Below, one piece after another: positions 7,657 to 15,609 of a stretch of 64,000 nucleotides of DNA (its first letter is position 1; every line of letters begins with the position of its first letter). The DNA comes from CAVVAH01 sp963746175. GTDB lineage: Bacteria > Actinomycetota > Actinomycetes > JACCUZ01. Made by a program: the position numbers and the translations under genes. The notes under the pieces are model-generated. The model was given only the letters and a program-made list of their open reading frames with translations. It was not told the DNA's origin and did no database searches. The stretch lies in contig CAVVAH010000004.1 of assembly GCA_963746175.1 (NCBI GenBank), positions 1,178,001 through 1,242,000 on the forward strand, read 5' to 3'.

Positions 7657-8646
7657 TCAGCCGTGCGCGGCACCGGTGACGAGGACCTCGGCGACCGGTC
7701 GCCGCGGGGTGTCGGCGCCGGGGTGTCCGTAGCCCATCCGCAGCACCATCTGCAGGTGCCCGACGACACCGAGCTCGGCACCGAGCCGGGCCCTCGTCCA
7801 CTCGCGGTCGATGACCTGGCCGAGCGGCTGAGCCTGGACACCGTCGACGGCAGCTCGCAGCAGCACGGCCATCAGGGCCGACCCCGCTAGGAGCCAGTCG
7901 GCGGCGCCGTCGTGCTGGGTGCCGAGCACCAGGGCGAGGGGTCGCTCGGCCTCTGGCGGTGCGTCACTGGCAGACGACGCCGCGCCGCCGCCTGCGGCGC
8001 CGAAGTCGCGCAGCCGCAGGTTGCTCGCCCGCTGCCCTACGTCAGGAGTGGCTTCCGACGGCATGCCGACGCTGGCGCCTGCCGGACGGTCGGTCCAACC
8101 GGCCAGCTCCGCCCGGTAGGTGGCATCCTCGCGCTCCTGCTCGTCGGCTCGCGCCAGCAGCACCGTCAACGCGGCCAGGTCGTCGGGTCGGTCCACGACG
8201 CGCACCCACACGCCGTGCTCCTGGCCGGCGGAGCAGATCGCGGCGACGACGTCCGCCGGCAGCGTGCCCGGGTCGAAGGGACCGCGCTGGGTGTGCCGGG
8301 TGCGGGCCACCTCGGCCAGCGCGACGTCCTCGCTCGTGACGCGGTGCCCGGCCACCGGGATGACGCGCGCCAGGTCCCCCTCGCCCGACAGCGTCGGCAC
8401 TGGGGTCATGGTGCTGTCGTAGCCCTGCACGCGCAGCGCCAGCCGGGCCAGGTGGAGGGCCGCGCCGCAGCTGAGCACCTGCTGACGCCCGGTCGGGTCC
8501 AGCGCCGGGAGAGGATGGCTGGCGTCCCGGCTCATCACCAGCGCATCGCCCTCGATCCGGAACGTCCACGGCTGGGTGTTGTGCACCGAGGGCGCCAGGC
8601 GGGCCAGCTCGACGGCAGCGGTCAGGTCGCACGTCATGGTCGTCAT
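7657..8646 (-). CDS. Acg-type nitroreductase-fold protein
   Basis: A 329-residue protein of the Acg family, which has two joined nitroreductase-like halves binding FMN. Hallmarks are APSVHNTQPW near the N-terminus and the C-terminal LGQVIDREWTRARL and LRMGYG segments. In mycobacteria the homologues (Acg, Rv3131) belong to the DosR dormancy regulon, and their enzymatic role is still debated; flavin storage is one suggestion. A DevR-box-like sequence is centred 42.5 bases upstream of the start codon, and CACGGT lies 6 bases before the ATG, suggesting a leaderless transcript. A second ATG lies 3 codons in. Confidence 0.85.
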   Translation of the reverse strand: MTTMTCDLTAAVELARLAPSVHNTQPWTFRIEGDALVMSRDASHPLPALDPTGRQQVLSCGAALHLARLALRVQGYDSTMTPVPTLSGEGDLARVIPVAGHRVTSEDVALAEVARTRHTQRGPFDPGTLPADVVAAICSAGQEHGVWVRVVDRPDDLAALTVLLARADEQEREDATYRAELAGWTDRPAGASVGMPSEATPDVGQRASNLRLRDFGAAGGGAASSASDAPPEAERPLALVLGTQHDGAADWLLAGSALMAVLLRAAVDGVQAQPLGQVIDREWTRARLGAELGVVGHLQMVLRMGYGHPGADTPRRPVAEVLVTGAAHG

Positions 8647-8681
8647 GGCCCCACCGTGCGCGCGGGGCGGCAGCGCGGCGA

Positions 8682-8695
8682 GGGTCCTTGGTCCC
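8682..8695 (-). promoter_or_regulatory. DevR-box-like site for the nitroreductase gene
   Basis: On the minus strand it reads GGGACCAAGGACCC, sharing the GGGAC...CCC core of the mycobacterial DosR/DevR motif. Its centre is at -42.5 from the predicted leaderless start at 8646, the usual place for an activator touching RNA polymerase. Confidence 0.55.
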
Positions 8696-8745
8696 GCGCC
8701 ACCCGGTCCGAGGGCCCCGACCGAGGCGTTCCGGTACGCCGCACC

Positions 8746-8781
8746 GGGACCGACGTCCTGACGTAGCGGGGACCACGTCCC
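8746..8781. promoter_or_regulatory. Two further DevR-box-like sites
   Basis: GGGACCGACGTCCT (8746-8759) and GGGACCACGTCCC (8769-8781, one base shorter) lie 23 bp apart in the space between the divergent nitroreductase and phosphoketolase genes. They could activate either gene. The second site deviates in spacing and is weaker. Confidence 0.5.
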
Positions 8782-8795
8782 GCGCCCGTGGACGC

Positions 8796-8854
8796 CTAGG
8801 GCGTGTCTCCCGACTCGCTCGCGAGCCGGGATGGGGTTGGGAGGCTCGCCCTAG
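8796..8854 (+). repeat. Nested stem-loop in the phosphoketolase leader
   Basis: Outer arms CTAGGGCG (8796-8803) and CGCCCTAG (8847-8854) enclose an inner hairpin TCCCGACTCGC / GCGAGCCGGGA (8808-8818 and 8821-8831, one mismatch). It ends 61 bases before the GTG of the phosphoketolase. It may be a leader structure or an intergenic repeat. Confidence 0.6.
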
Positions 8855-8915
8855 CTCCCGGGCGACCGTGCGGCGGTAGCGTCAGTCGACGGACCGGCCA
8901 TCGAGGGAGAGCCAC

Positions 8916-11339
8916 GTGACCACGACCGAGCTGGGCGCCACGGCCACGGACGAGCTGGTCGAGCTGCTGGCCCACCCGACGGACGACGAGGTCGCGGCAC
9001 TGGACGCGTGGTGGCGGGCGAACAACTACCTGACGGTCGGTCAGATCTACCTGATGGCCAACCCGCTGCTGCGCGAAGGGCTCACGGCCGAGCACATCAA
9101 GCCGCGGCTGCTGGGTCACTGGGGCACCAGCCCGGGGTTGTCCTTCATGTACGCGCACGTCTCCCGACTGATCCAGCAGACCGGTCAGGAGGTGCTCTAC
9201 CTCACCGGGCCGGGCCACGGCGGCCCGGCGCTCGTCGCCGCCGGCTACCTCGAGGGCACGTACACCGAGATCTACCCGGACATCACCCAGGACACCGAGG
9301 GCGTGCGCAGGCTGTTCCGGCAGTTCTCGGCGCCCGGCGGGATCCCGAGCCACGTGTCGGTCACGACGCCGGGCTCGATCCATGAGGGCGGCGAGCTGGG
9401 CTACGTCCTTGTGCACGCCTTCGGTGCGGTGATGGACAACCCCGGTCTCGTGGCGCTCGCGGTGGTCGGCGACGGCGAGGCCGAGACCGGTCCGCTGGAG
9501 GGGTCCTGGAAGGGCGTGTCGTTCCTCAACCCGGCGCGCGACGGCGCGGTGCTCCCGGTGCTGCACCTGAACGGCGCCAAGATCGCCGGCCCCACCGTCC
9601 TCGGCCGCAAGGACCCCGCCGAGGTCCGCTCGATCCTCGAGGGCCACGGCTACGACGTCATCGAGGTCGGCGGCGAGGACCTGCCGGGGATGCACCACCG
9701 GTTCGCTGCCGCGCTGGCCGAGGCGTGGGGCGGCATCCGGCGCATCCAGGACGCGGCTCGAGGTGGCGACTGGGACGGGAGCCGACCACGGTGGCCGATG
9801 ATCGTGCTGCGCACACCGAAGGGCTGGACCGGTCCGGACGTCGTCGACGGCGTGCAGGTGCGCGGCACCTGGCGCGCGCACCAGGTGCCGCTGTCGGAGG
9901 TGAAGGAGAACCCGGAGCACCTGCAGCTGCTCGAGGACTGGTTGCGGTCCTACCGGCCGGAGGAGCTCTTCGACGACGACGGTGCCCCCACCGGGCTGGT
10001 GCGCCGGGTCAACCCCGAGGGTGACCTCCGGATGAGCGCGACGCCGCACGCCAACGGTGGTCGGCTCACCCGCGACCTCGACCTGCCGGACTTCCGCGAC
10101 TACGCCGTCGACGTCCCGAGGCCCGCTTCGGGACGCGCCGAGTCGACCCGCAAGCTGGGCGAGATGATGCGCGACATCTACCGCGCGAACCCGGACCGGT
10201 TCCGCCTGTTCTGCCCGGACGAGACCAACAGCAACCGGCTGGGTGCGGTGTTCGAGGCGTCCGACCGCGGGTTCATGGAGCGTGTCACCCCCGACGACGT
10301 CGCCCTCTCGCGCGACGGCCGCGTCATGGAGGTGCTCTCCGAGCACAACTGCCACGGGTGGCTGGAGGGCTACACGCTCACGGGCCGGCACGGCTGGTTC
10401 GCCACGTACGAGGCGTTCGCGATGGTGAGTGCGTCGCAGACCATCCAGCACAGCAAGTGGCTGCAGGAGGCCGACAACCTGCCGTGGCGCGCAAAGGTCC
10501 CCAGCCTCAACGTGCTGCTCACGTCGACGGCGTGGCGCAACGACCACAACGGCTTCAGCCACCAGGGGCCCGGCCTCATCCAGAACGTCATCACCACCCG
10601 CGGCAACATCGGCCGGGTCTACCTGCCGCCGGACGCGAACTGCCTGCTGTCGGTCGCCGACCACTGCTTCCGGTCCCGGTCCTACGTCAATCTCGTCGTC
10701 ATCGACAAGCAGCCTCAGCTGCAGTGGCTGACGATGGACGAGGCGATCGAGCACTGCGCCCGAGGGGCCGGCGTGTGGTCGTGGGCCGGCACCGACGACG
10801 GCACGACCGACCCGGACATCGTCCTGGCCTGCGCCGGCGACGTCGTGACGATGGAGACCGTCGCCGCGGCGTCGATCCTGCGCGAGCACCTGCCCAGCCT
10901 GCGCACCCGCGTCGTCAATGTCGTCGACCTCATGACCCTGCCGCGGCGCAAGGACCATCCGCACGGCATGACCGAGACGCTGTTCAAGGAGCTCTTCACC
11001 GACCACGTCGACGTCGTGTTCGCCTTCCACGGCTACCCCGGCGCGGTGCACCAGCTGGTGCACGGTCGGCCGGACGCCGACCGGTTCCGGGTGCGCGGCT
11101 TCATCGAGGAGGGCACCACCACCACGCCGTTCGACATGGTCGTGCGCAACAAGGCCTCCCGGTACCACCTGGTGATGGACGCCCTCAACAACGCGCGGCG
11201 CACCCCACCCGGAGCCAGTGACCTGATGGCGTACTGCCAGCAGCAGCTCGCCCGGCACGGGACCTACGTCGTGGAGCACCTGGAGGACATGCCCGAGGTC
11301 CGTGACTGGTCGCTCGGCGACTGGGCGACGAAGGCCTAG
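8916..11339 (+). CDS. xfp: Phosphoketolase (xylulose-5-P/fructose-6-P)
   Basis: An 807-residue thiamine-diphosphate enzyme that splits xylulose 5-phosphate or fructose 6-phosphate with phosphate into acetyl phosphate and a shorter sugar phosphate. Length and segments match the family: LGHWGTSPGLSF near residue 70, the phosphoketolase GPGHGG motif near residue 103, the ThDP-binding GDGEAETGPLEGSW around residue 187, and an intact C-terminal domain (KASRYHLVMDAL). The GTG at 8916 follows a GAGGGAGAG ribosome site. The acetate kinase gene starts 6 bases after the stop, so acetyl phosphate is turned directly into ATP and acetate. Position in the DevRS island suggests use under low oxygen. Confidence 0.95.
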   Translation: MTTTELGATATDELVELLAHPTDDEVAALDAWWRANNYLTVGQIYLMANPLLREGLTAEHIKPRLLGHWGTSPGLSFMYAHVSRLIQQTGQEVLYLTGPGHGGPALVAAGYLEGTYTEIYPDITQDTEGVRRLFRQFSAPGGIPSHVSVTTPGSIHEGGELGYVLVHAFGAVMDNPGLVALAVVGDGEAETGPLEGSWKGVSFLNPARDGAVLPVLHLNGAKIAGPTVLGRKDPAEVRSILEGHGYDVIEVGGEDLPGMHHRFAAALAEAWGGIRRIQDAARGGDWDGSRPRWPMIVLRTPKGWTGPDVVDGVQVRGTWRAHQVPLSEVKENPEHLQLLEDWLRSYRPEELFDDDGAPTGLVRRVNPEGDLRMSATPHANGGRLTRDLDLPDFRDYAVDVPRPASGRAESTRKLGEMMRDIYRANPDRFRLFCPDETNSNRLGAVFEASDRGFMERVTPDDVALSRDGRVMEVLSEHNCHGWLEGYTLTGRHGWFATYEAFAMVSASQTIQHSKWLQEADNLPWRAKVPSLNVLLTSTAWRNDHNGFSHQGPGLIQNVITTRGNIGRVYLPPDANCLLSVADHCFRSRSYVNLVVIDKQPQLQWLTMDEAIEHCARGAGVWSWAGTDDGTTDPDIVLACAGDVVTMETVAAASILREHLPSLRTRVVNVVDLMTLPRRKDHPHGMTETLFKELFTDHVDVVFAFHGYPGAVHQLVHGRPDADRFRVRGFIEEGTTTTPFDMVVRNKASRYHLVMDALNNARRTPPGASDLMAYCQQQLARHGTYVVEHLEDMPEVRDWSLGDWATKA

Positions 11340-11345
11340 TCGCCG

Positions 11346-12560
11346 GTGCCCGCAGGCCCGCAGCAGGTGCTCGTCGTCAACAGCGGCAGCTCCTCCGTCA
11401 AGCTCGCCGTCGTCGACCCGTCGACGGGGCAGCGCAGCATGACCGCGCTCGCCGAGGAGGTCGGCGGTGGCGACGCGGTCGTGCACGTGCGCCGCGGCGA
11501 CCGCGAGGACTCCGCAGCGCCGGGCGACGGGTCGCACGCCGGGATCGTGGCCCACGTCCTGTCCACCCTCACCGACGACGAGCGCGGGGGGCTGGTGGGC
11601 GTGGGGCACCGCGTCGTGCACGGCGGCGCGCGGTTCACCGAGTCGGTCGTCGTCGACGCCGAGGTGCTCGCGGCGCTGCGCGAGGTCGTCGAGCTCGCAC
11701 CTCTGCACGTGCCCGCCAACCTGGCCGGCATCGAGGCGGCCCGTGAGCAGCTGCCCGACCTCCCGCACGTCGCGGTCTTCGACACCGCGTTCCACTCGAC
11801 GATGCCGCCGGTGGCCCAGCGCTACGCCGTGCCGCAGGCCTGGTTCGACGAGCACCACGTCCGCCGCTACGGCGCCCACGGCACCAGCCACCGCTACCTC
11901 GCCGGCCGCACCGCCGAGCTGCTCGGCCGCACCACGGAGGGGCTGCGCCTGGTGACCCTGCACCTCGGCAACGGGTGCAGCGCCGCGGCGATCCTGGACG
12001 ACCGGTCGATGGACACCACGATGGGTCTCACACCGCTCGAGGGGCTGGTGATGGGGACGCGCAGCGGCGACGTCGACGCGAACCTCGTCGGCTACGCCGC
12101 GCGAAGGCTGGGCCTCGACCTCGACGGCGTCCTCGAGGTGCTCAACTCCGGGAGCGGTCTCCTGGGGCTGTCCGGGCTCAGCAACGACATGCGGACCCTC
12201 ACCGAGGCGGCGGCTGCAGGGTCGGCACCGGCACGGCTCGCCGTCGACGTGTTCTGCTACCGCGCGGCCAAGGGGGTCGCCGGCCTGGTCGTCGCGCTAG
12301 GTGGGCTCGACGCCCTGGTCTTCAGCGGTGGCATCGGCGAGCACTCGGTCGAGGTGCGCAGCCTCGTGCTCGGCCACATCGCCTTCCTGGGGTTCGCCGA
12401 GGACGAGGCGGCGAACGCCGACCACGGAGCGAGCACCGGTGGACGGATCAGCACCGGAGACCGCCCGGTGGCGCTGGTCGTCCCGACCGACGAGGAGCGG
12501 GTCATCGCCCGCGACACCGTGCGGCTGACCGGTCGGCCGGTCGAGGTGCCGCCGCGCTAG
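11346..12560 (+). CDS. ackA: Acetate kinase
   Basis: A 404-residue ASKHA-fold kinase making ATP from acetyl phosphate. Family motifs are present in order: NSGSSSVK at the N-terminus, GHRVVHGG, FDTAFHSTMP, AHGTSHRY, HLGNGCS, MGTRSGDVD, and FSGGIGEHS near the C-terminus. GTG at 11346, six bases after xfp, implies an operon. The 3' end overlaps the 3' end of the convergent frameshifted nitroreductase gene by 4 bases. No phosphotransacetylase gene is adjacent, which fits acetyl phosphate coming from phosphoketolase. Confidence 0.95.
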   Translation: MPAGPQQVLVVNSGSSSVKLAVVDPSTGQRSMTALAEEVGGGDAVVHVRRGDREDSAAPGDGSHAGIVAHVLSTLTDDERGGLVGVGHRVVHGGARFTESVVVDAEVLAALREVVELAPLHVPANLAGIEAAREQLPDLPHVAVFDTAFHSTMPPVAQRYAVPQAWFDEHHVRRYGAHGTSHRYLAGRTAELLGRTTEGLRLVTLHLGNGCSAAAILDDRSMDTTMGLTPLEGLVMGTRSGDVDANLVGYAARRLGLDLDGVLEVLNSGSGLLGLSGLSNDMRTLTEAAAAGSAPARLAVDVFCYRAAKGVAGLVVALGGLDALVFSGGIGEHSVEVRSLVLGHIAFLGFAEDEAANADHGASTGGRISTGDRPVALVVPTDEERVIARDTVRLTGRPVEVPPR

Positions 12561-13580
12561 GGCTGTCGGCGCGCGGGCCGGCGGACGTCGTCGAGCGGAC
12601 GCCGCGGTGTCGGCGGCACCTCCTCGCCGTACCCGAGCCGCAGGAGCGTGTGCGTGCGCCCGACGCCACTGAGCGGGCTGCGCGCGAGCCACCGCAGGTC
12701 GTCGTGCTCCACCGGCGCGTTGAGGAACGACGCCGCGAGCCCGGACGACGTCGCCTCGAGCAGCACCCGCTGGAGGGCCTGCCCCGCCCGGACCCAGTCG
12801 ACCGGCCGGTCCTGGTGGGTGGCGAGCACCGCGACCGTGGGCGCCGCCTCGAAGGTGGCCGTCTCGCGGACCGTCTGCACCGCGTGCCCGAGGTCGCGGA
12901 ACGCCGCTGCCGGACCGTCCGGCCGAGGACCGAGCGACCGCGTGGGGATCCCGTCCCCCGTCCCGTGCCGACCGATCCAGGCCTGGCGCTCACTCACCCG
13001 CGCCGGGTCGTTCCGGTCGGCCCGGTCGCTGTCCCGCAGCAGGTCGACGATGCGGTGCACCTCTGCCTCGTCGTCGTAGACCCGGAGCACGGCACCCTCG
13101 AGCAGCGCGGCGTCGGCCAGCCGTCCCACCACGGACGAGGGGACCGGGCGGTCCCGGAAGGGCAGCCGGTTGGTGCGGCGCTGCCACACCGCCGGGTGGT
13201 AGCCGGCCAGGCTGCTCGCGCCCGGAGTGGTGGCGTCGGAGGTCGAGGTGGAGGAGTGCCACCAGGGTCGGGTCATCGGGATCGGGGAGGACCTGCACCC
13301 GCCCGCGCAGCCCGAGGTGTGCCGCGGCGACGCGGAGGTTGAACAGGGCGGCGCCGCACGACAGCAGCAACGAGCGGCCGCTCGCGTCGGCGCGCGGCAG
13401 CTGGCGGCTCGAGTCGGCGTAGACCTCGACGTGCCGCGCGCCGACCGCGAACGCCCAGGGCTGCGAGTTGTGCAGCGACGGAGCGCGCACGGCCGCGCGC
13501 AGCAACAGCTGCACGTCGTTCTCGTCGAGCTTCGCTGAGAGGGTCGACCGGCTGTCGATGGTGTGGATCACGGTGCTCAT
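12557..13580 (-). pseudogene. Second Acg-type nitroreductase, frameshifted
   Basis: The N-terminal ~113 residues (from ATG 13580, including RAPSLHNSQPWAFAVG) are in one frame and the C-terminal ~225 residues (LAGYHPAVWQRRTNRLPF onward to LLRLGYGEE) in another. The switch is near 13241, and the total of 1024 bases is one more than a multiple of three, so a single inserted base explains it. Joined, the protein would have ~340 residues, normal for Acg. The ATG overlaps the flavodoxin stop (ATGA), so it is the third gene of usp-flavodoxin-acg. It is either a recent pseudogene or a sequence error. Confidence 0.85.
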
Positions 13581-14092
13581 CTCCTCGACGTCGGTGCGAG
13601 GGCCAGCGCGGCGAGCCGCCGGCCCCAGTTCCGGGCCCGGTCCAGCTCGCCGGGCGCGAGAGGCCCGATGGTGGTCGTGACCCAGAAGGTCTGCGGCTCG
13701 TGGAGCGATCGCATCCCGCGTGACCGCAGCCGGCGCATCGCGGCCCGGGCGGCTGAGCCGGGAACGCCCCGCCTGCGCACCCGGGTGTCGAAGGTGGCGA
13801 CCGCGGTCCCCGGCTGGTCGGGGAGGTCCTGCAGCCACTCGCGGATCCCGACCTGTACCCCGGCGTCGACCGCACCCTGGCGGACGGCGTCGTCCCGGGT
13901 CGCCCGTCGACTCAGGCCCAGCGCGTGCGTCGGTCCGCCGACCACGAGCAGGTCCACCCCGGTCCGGGACGGTGCCGTCGAGACCTCGACGACTGTGGCC
14001 GGCACGGACTCCGCGAGCCCAGCGGCCACCGCGTCGGCAACTGCGCGGGTGTTGCCGAACATCGACTCCACGACGACGAGTGCGCTGGTCAT
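13577..14092 (-). CDS. Flavodoxin-like protein
   Basis: A 171-residue protein with a flavodoxin fold. The FMN-phosphate loop is at the N-terminus (VVVESMFGNTRAVADAV, residues 6-22) and the GGPTHALGLSRRATRDDA segment follows near residue 52. C-terminal PQTFWV and GPLAPGELDRARNWG also fit flavodoxin-domain proteins of actinobacteria. It may carry electrons to the neighbouring nitroreductase-fold protein, but that is only suggested by position. It lies 10 bases after the universal stress protein gene, and its stop overlaps the next start. Confidence 0.82.
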   Translation of the reverse strand: MTSALVVVESMFGNTRAVADAVAAGLAESVPATVVEVSTAPSRTGVDLLVVGGPTHALGLSRRATRDDAVRQGAVDAGVQVGIREWLQDLPDQPGTAVATFDTRVRRRGVPGSAARAAMRRLRSRGMRSLHEPQTFWVTTTIGPLAPGELDRARNWGRRLAALALAPTSRR

Positions 14093-14102
14093 GACGACCG
14101 CC

Positions 14103-14645
14103 TCACAGCAACGGGGCCGAGAGCAGGGCGTCGCGGCCGTCGCGGCCGTCGCGCGCGGCCGGTACCGCTGCGGCGGCCGGTACGGCGACGACCGGGACGT
14201 CGGCGTGCGAGAGCACGTAGTGGCTCACGGAGCCGGCGAGCACCCGCCGCAGGCCGGTGTGCTCGTGCGTGCCGACGACCAGCAGCTCCGCCTCGTGACC
14301 ACGCGCGACGAGAACCTGGCCGGCAGGCGCCTCGTGCACCTCGAGGACCCAGCGGACCTGGGCGGCATCCCCGCCGAGGGTGTCGAGGACCCATCGGGTG
14401 GCGCGAGCGCGTGCATCGGCCGCGGCCGCCTCGAGGTACTGCCCGCCGCCGGAGGCCACGGCCGCCGCGGCAGCCGCTGACAGCTGCCAGGCGTGCACGA
14501 GGCGCAGGGGCACCCCGCAGGCCGTCGCATGGTCGACCGCCCAGTGCAGGGCAGCCACCGACGCGGAGCTCTCGTCGATGCCGACGACCACCTCGCGACG
14601 GCGGGTGCCGGGGCCGTGGCCGGTGACTTCCTCGGTGCTGGTCAT
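14103..14645 (-). CDS. Universal stress protein, single UspA domain
   Basis: A 180-residue protein with one Usp domain. VVVGIDESSAS starts the first strand, and the nucleotide-binding loop is GTHEHTGLRRVLAGSVSHYV (near residue 130), followed by the last strand DVPVVAVP. ATG at 14645 is preceded by GGGAG; the frame continues upstream but without family sequence. Usp proteins are the most common members of mycobacterial DosR regulons. Two DevR-box-like sites lie about 150 bases upstream, shared with the divergent devR gene. It heads the operon usp-flavodoxin-acg. Confidence 0.88.
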   Translation of the reverse strand: MTSTEEVTGHGPGTRRREVVVGIDESSASVAALHWAVDHATACGVPLRLVHAWQLSAAAAAAVASGGGQYLEAAAADARARATRWVLDTLGGDAAQVRWVLEVHEAPAGQVLVARGHEAELLVVGTHEHTGLRRVLAGSVSHYVLSHADVPVVAVPAAAAVPAARDGRDGRDALLSAPLL

Positions 14646-14795
14646 GTCGTCTCCCGTGTTGCAGCGGCGCCGGTCGTCGGCGCCTGTACCGAGCGTGCAG
14701 CCGGGAGGCACGGCTCCCGCAGGTGCGGAGGGCCCGTGACGTGGGGCAGAACGGCCCCACCTGGCCGTCGGACCCGGCCGCCGGCCGCCGGGAGC

Positions 14796-14832
14796 GGGAC
14801 CTTCGTCCCGGAGCGGACAGGTCCTGCGTCCC
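14796..14832. promoter_or_regulatory. Pair of DevR-box-like sites between usp and devR
   Basis: GGGACCTTCGTCCC (14796-14809) is the best copy in the window, a near-perfect palindrome. AGGTCCTGCGTCCC (14819-14832) follows 23 bp further on, the same spacing as the pair at 8746/8769. They could activate the divergent usp operon and the devR gene itself. Confidence 0.6.
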
Positions 14833-14890
14833 GCACCCTCCGAGGCGCACGGACCCTGCGCCGCCGTACGCGCTCCGCTAGACAGGACCT

Positions 14891-15583
14891 ATGACCGACA
14901 CGTCGACCTCCGCTGCTGGGCCGGACCCGACCGCGGACGGCCGAGAGCCGATCCGCGTCTTCCTCCTCGACGACCACGAGGTGGTGCGTCGCGGCCTCAC
15001 CGACCTCCTGGAGTCGGAGGCCGACATCGAGGTGGTCGGCGAGTCGGGCCTCGCCGAGGAGGCGCGGCGCCGGATCCCCGCGCTGCGCCCGCACGTCGCC
15101 GTCCTCGACGGCCGGCTGCCGGACGGCTCCGGCATCGACGTGTGCCGTGACATCAGGTCGGCGCACCCCGAGATCGCCGTGCTCATCCTGACGTCGTACG
15201 ACGACGACGAGGCGCTGTTCTCGGCGATCATGGCCGGCGCCGCCGGCTACGTGCTCAAGCAGATCCGCGGCAACGACCTGCTCGACGCGGTCCGGCGGGT
15301 GGCGGCCGGGCAGTCGCTGCTGGACCCCGCGGTGACCGCCCAGGTGCTCGATCGGCTGCGCCAGGGACCGCCGGTGGACAAGGCGCTGGCGCCGCTGACG
15401 GACCAGGAGCTGAAGATCCTCGAGCTCATCGGCGAGGGCCTGACCAACCGGCAGATCGGGGAGCGGATGTTCCTGGCGGAGAAGACCGTGAAGAACTACG
15501 TGTCGAGCCTGCTCTCCAAGCTCGGCCTCCAGCGGCGGACCCAGGCGGCGGTCTTCGCGACCAAGCACCTGCCGCAGGCCTGA
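14891..15583 (+). CDS. devR: NarL/FixJ response regulator, DevR (DosR)-like
   Basis: A 230-residue two-domain regulator. The receiver domain (residues ~21-140) has the acidic pocket at DD27-28, the phosphorylated Asp73 in VLDGRLPDG, Thr101 and Lys123. The LuxR-type helix-turn-helix (~170-220, LTNRQIGERMFLAEKTVKNY) ends in KLGLQRRTQAAVFAT, almost the same as in mycobacterial DosR. The N-terminus has ~19 extra residues. It lies next to usp, CoA-transferase and DevS-like genes, as expected for the dormancy regulator. The start may be leaderless (TAGACA 6 bases before the ATG) or use AGGA. Confidence 0.9.
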   Translation: MTDTSTSAAGPDPTADGREPIRVFLLDDHEVVRRGLTDLLESEADIEVVGESGLAEEARRRIPALRPHVAVLDGRLPDGSGIDVCRDIRSAHPEIAVLILTSYDDDEALFSAIMAGAAGYVLKQIRGNDLLDAVRRVAAGQSLLDPAVTAQVLDRLRQGPPVDKALAPLTDQELKILELIGEGLTNRQIGERMFLAEKTVKNYVSSLLSKLGLQRRTQAAVFATKHLPQA

Positions 15584-15609
15584 CGGCCGGCGCGGGAGGA
15601 GAGCCACTC

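Noticed and set aside
8796..11963. A 1,055-codon open frame on the minus strand across phosphoketolase and acetate kinase
   Set aside because: It mirrors two well-identified genes on the plus strand, has Arg/His/Val-rich low-meaning sequence and no recognisable domain; long antisense frames are normal at this GC content.
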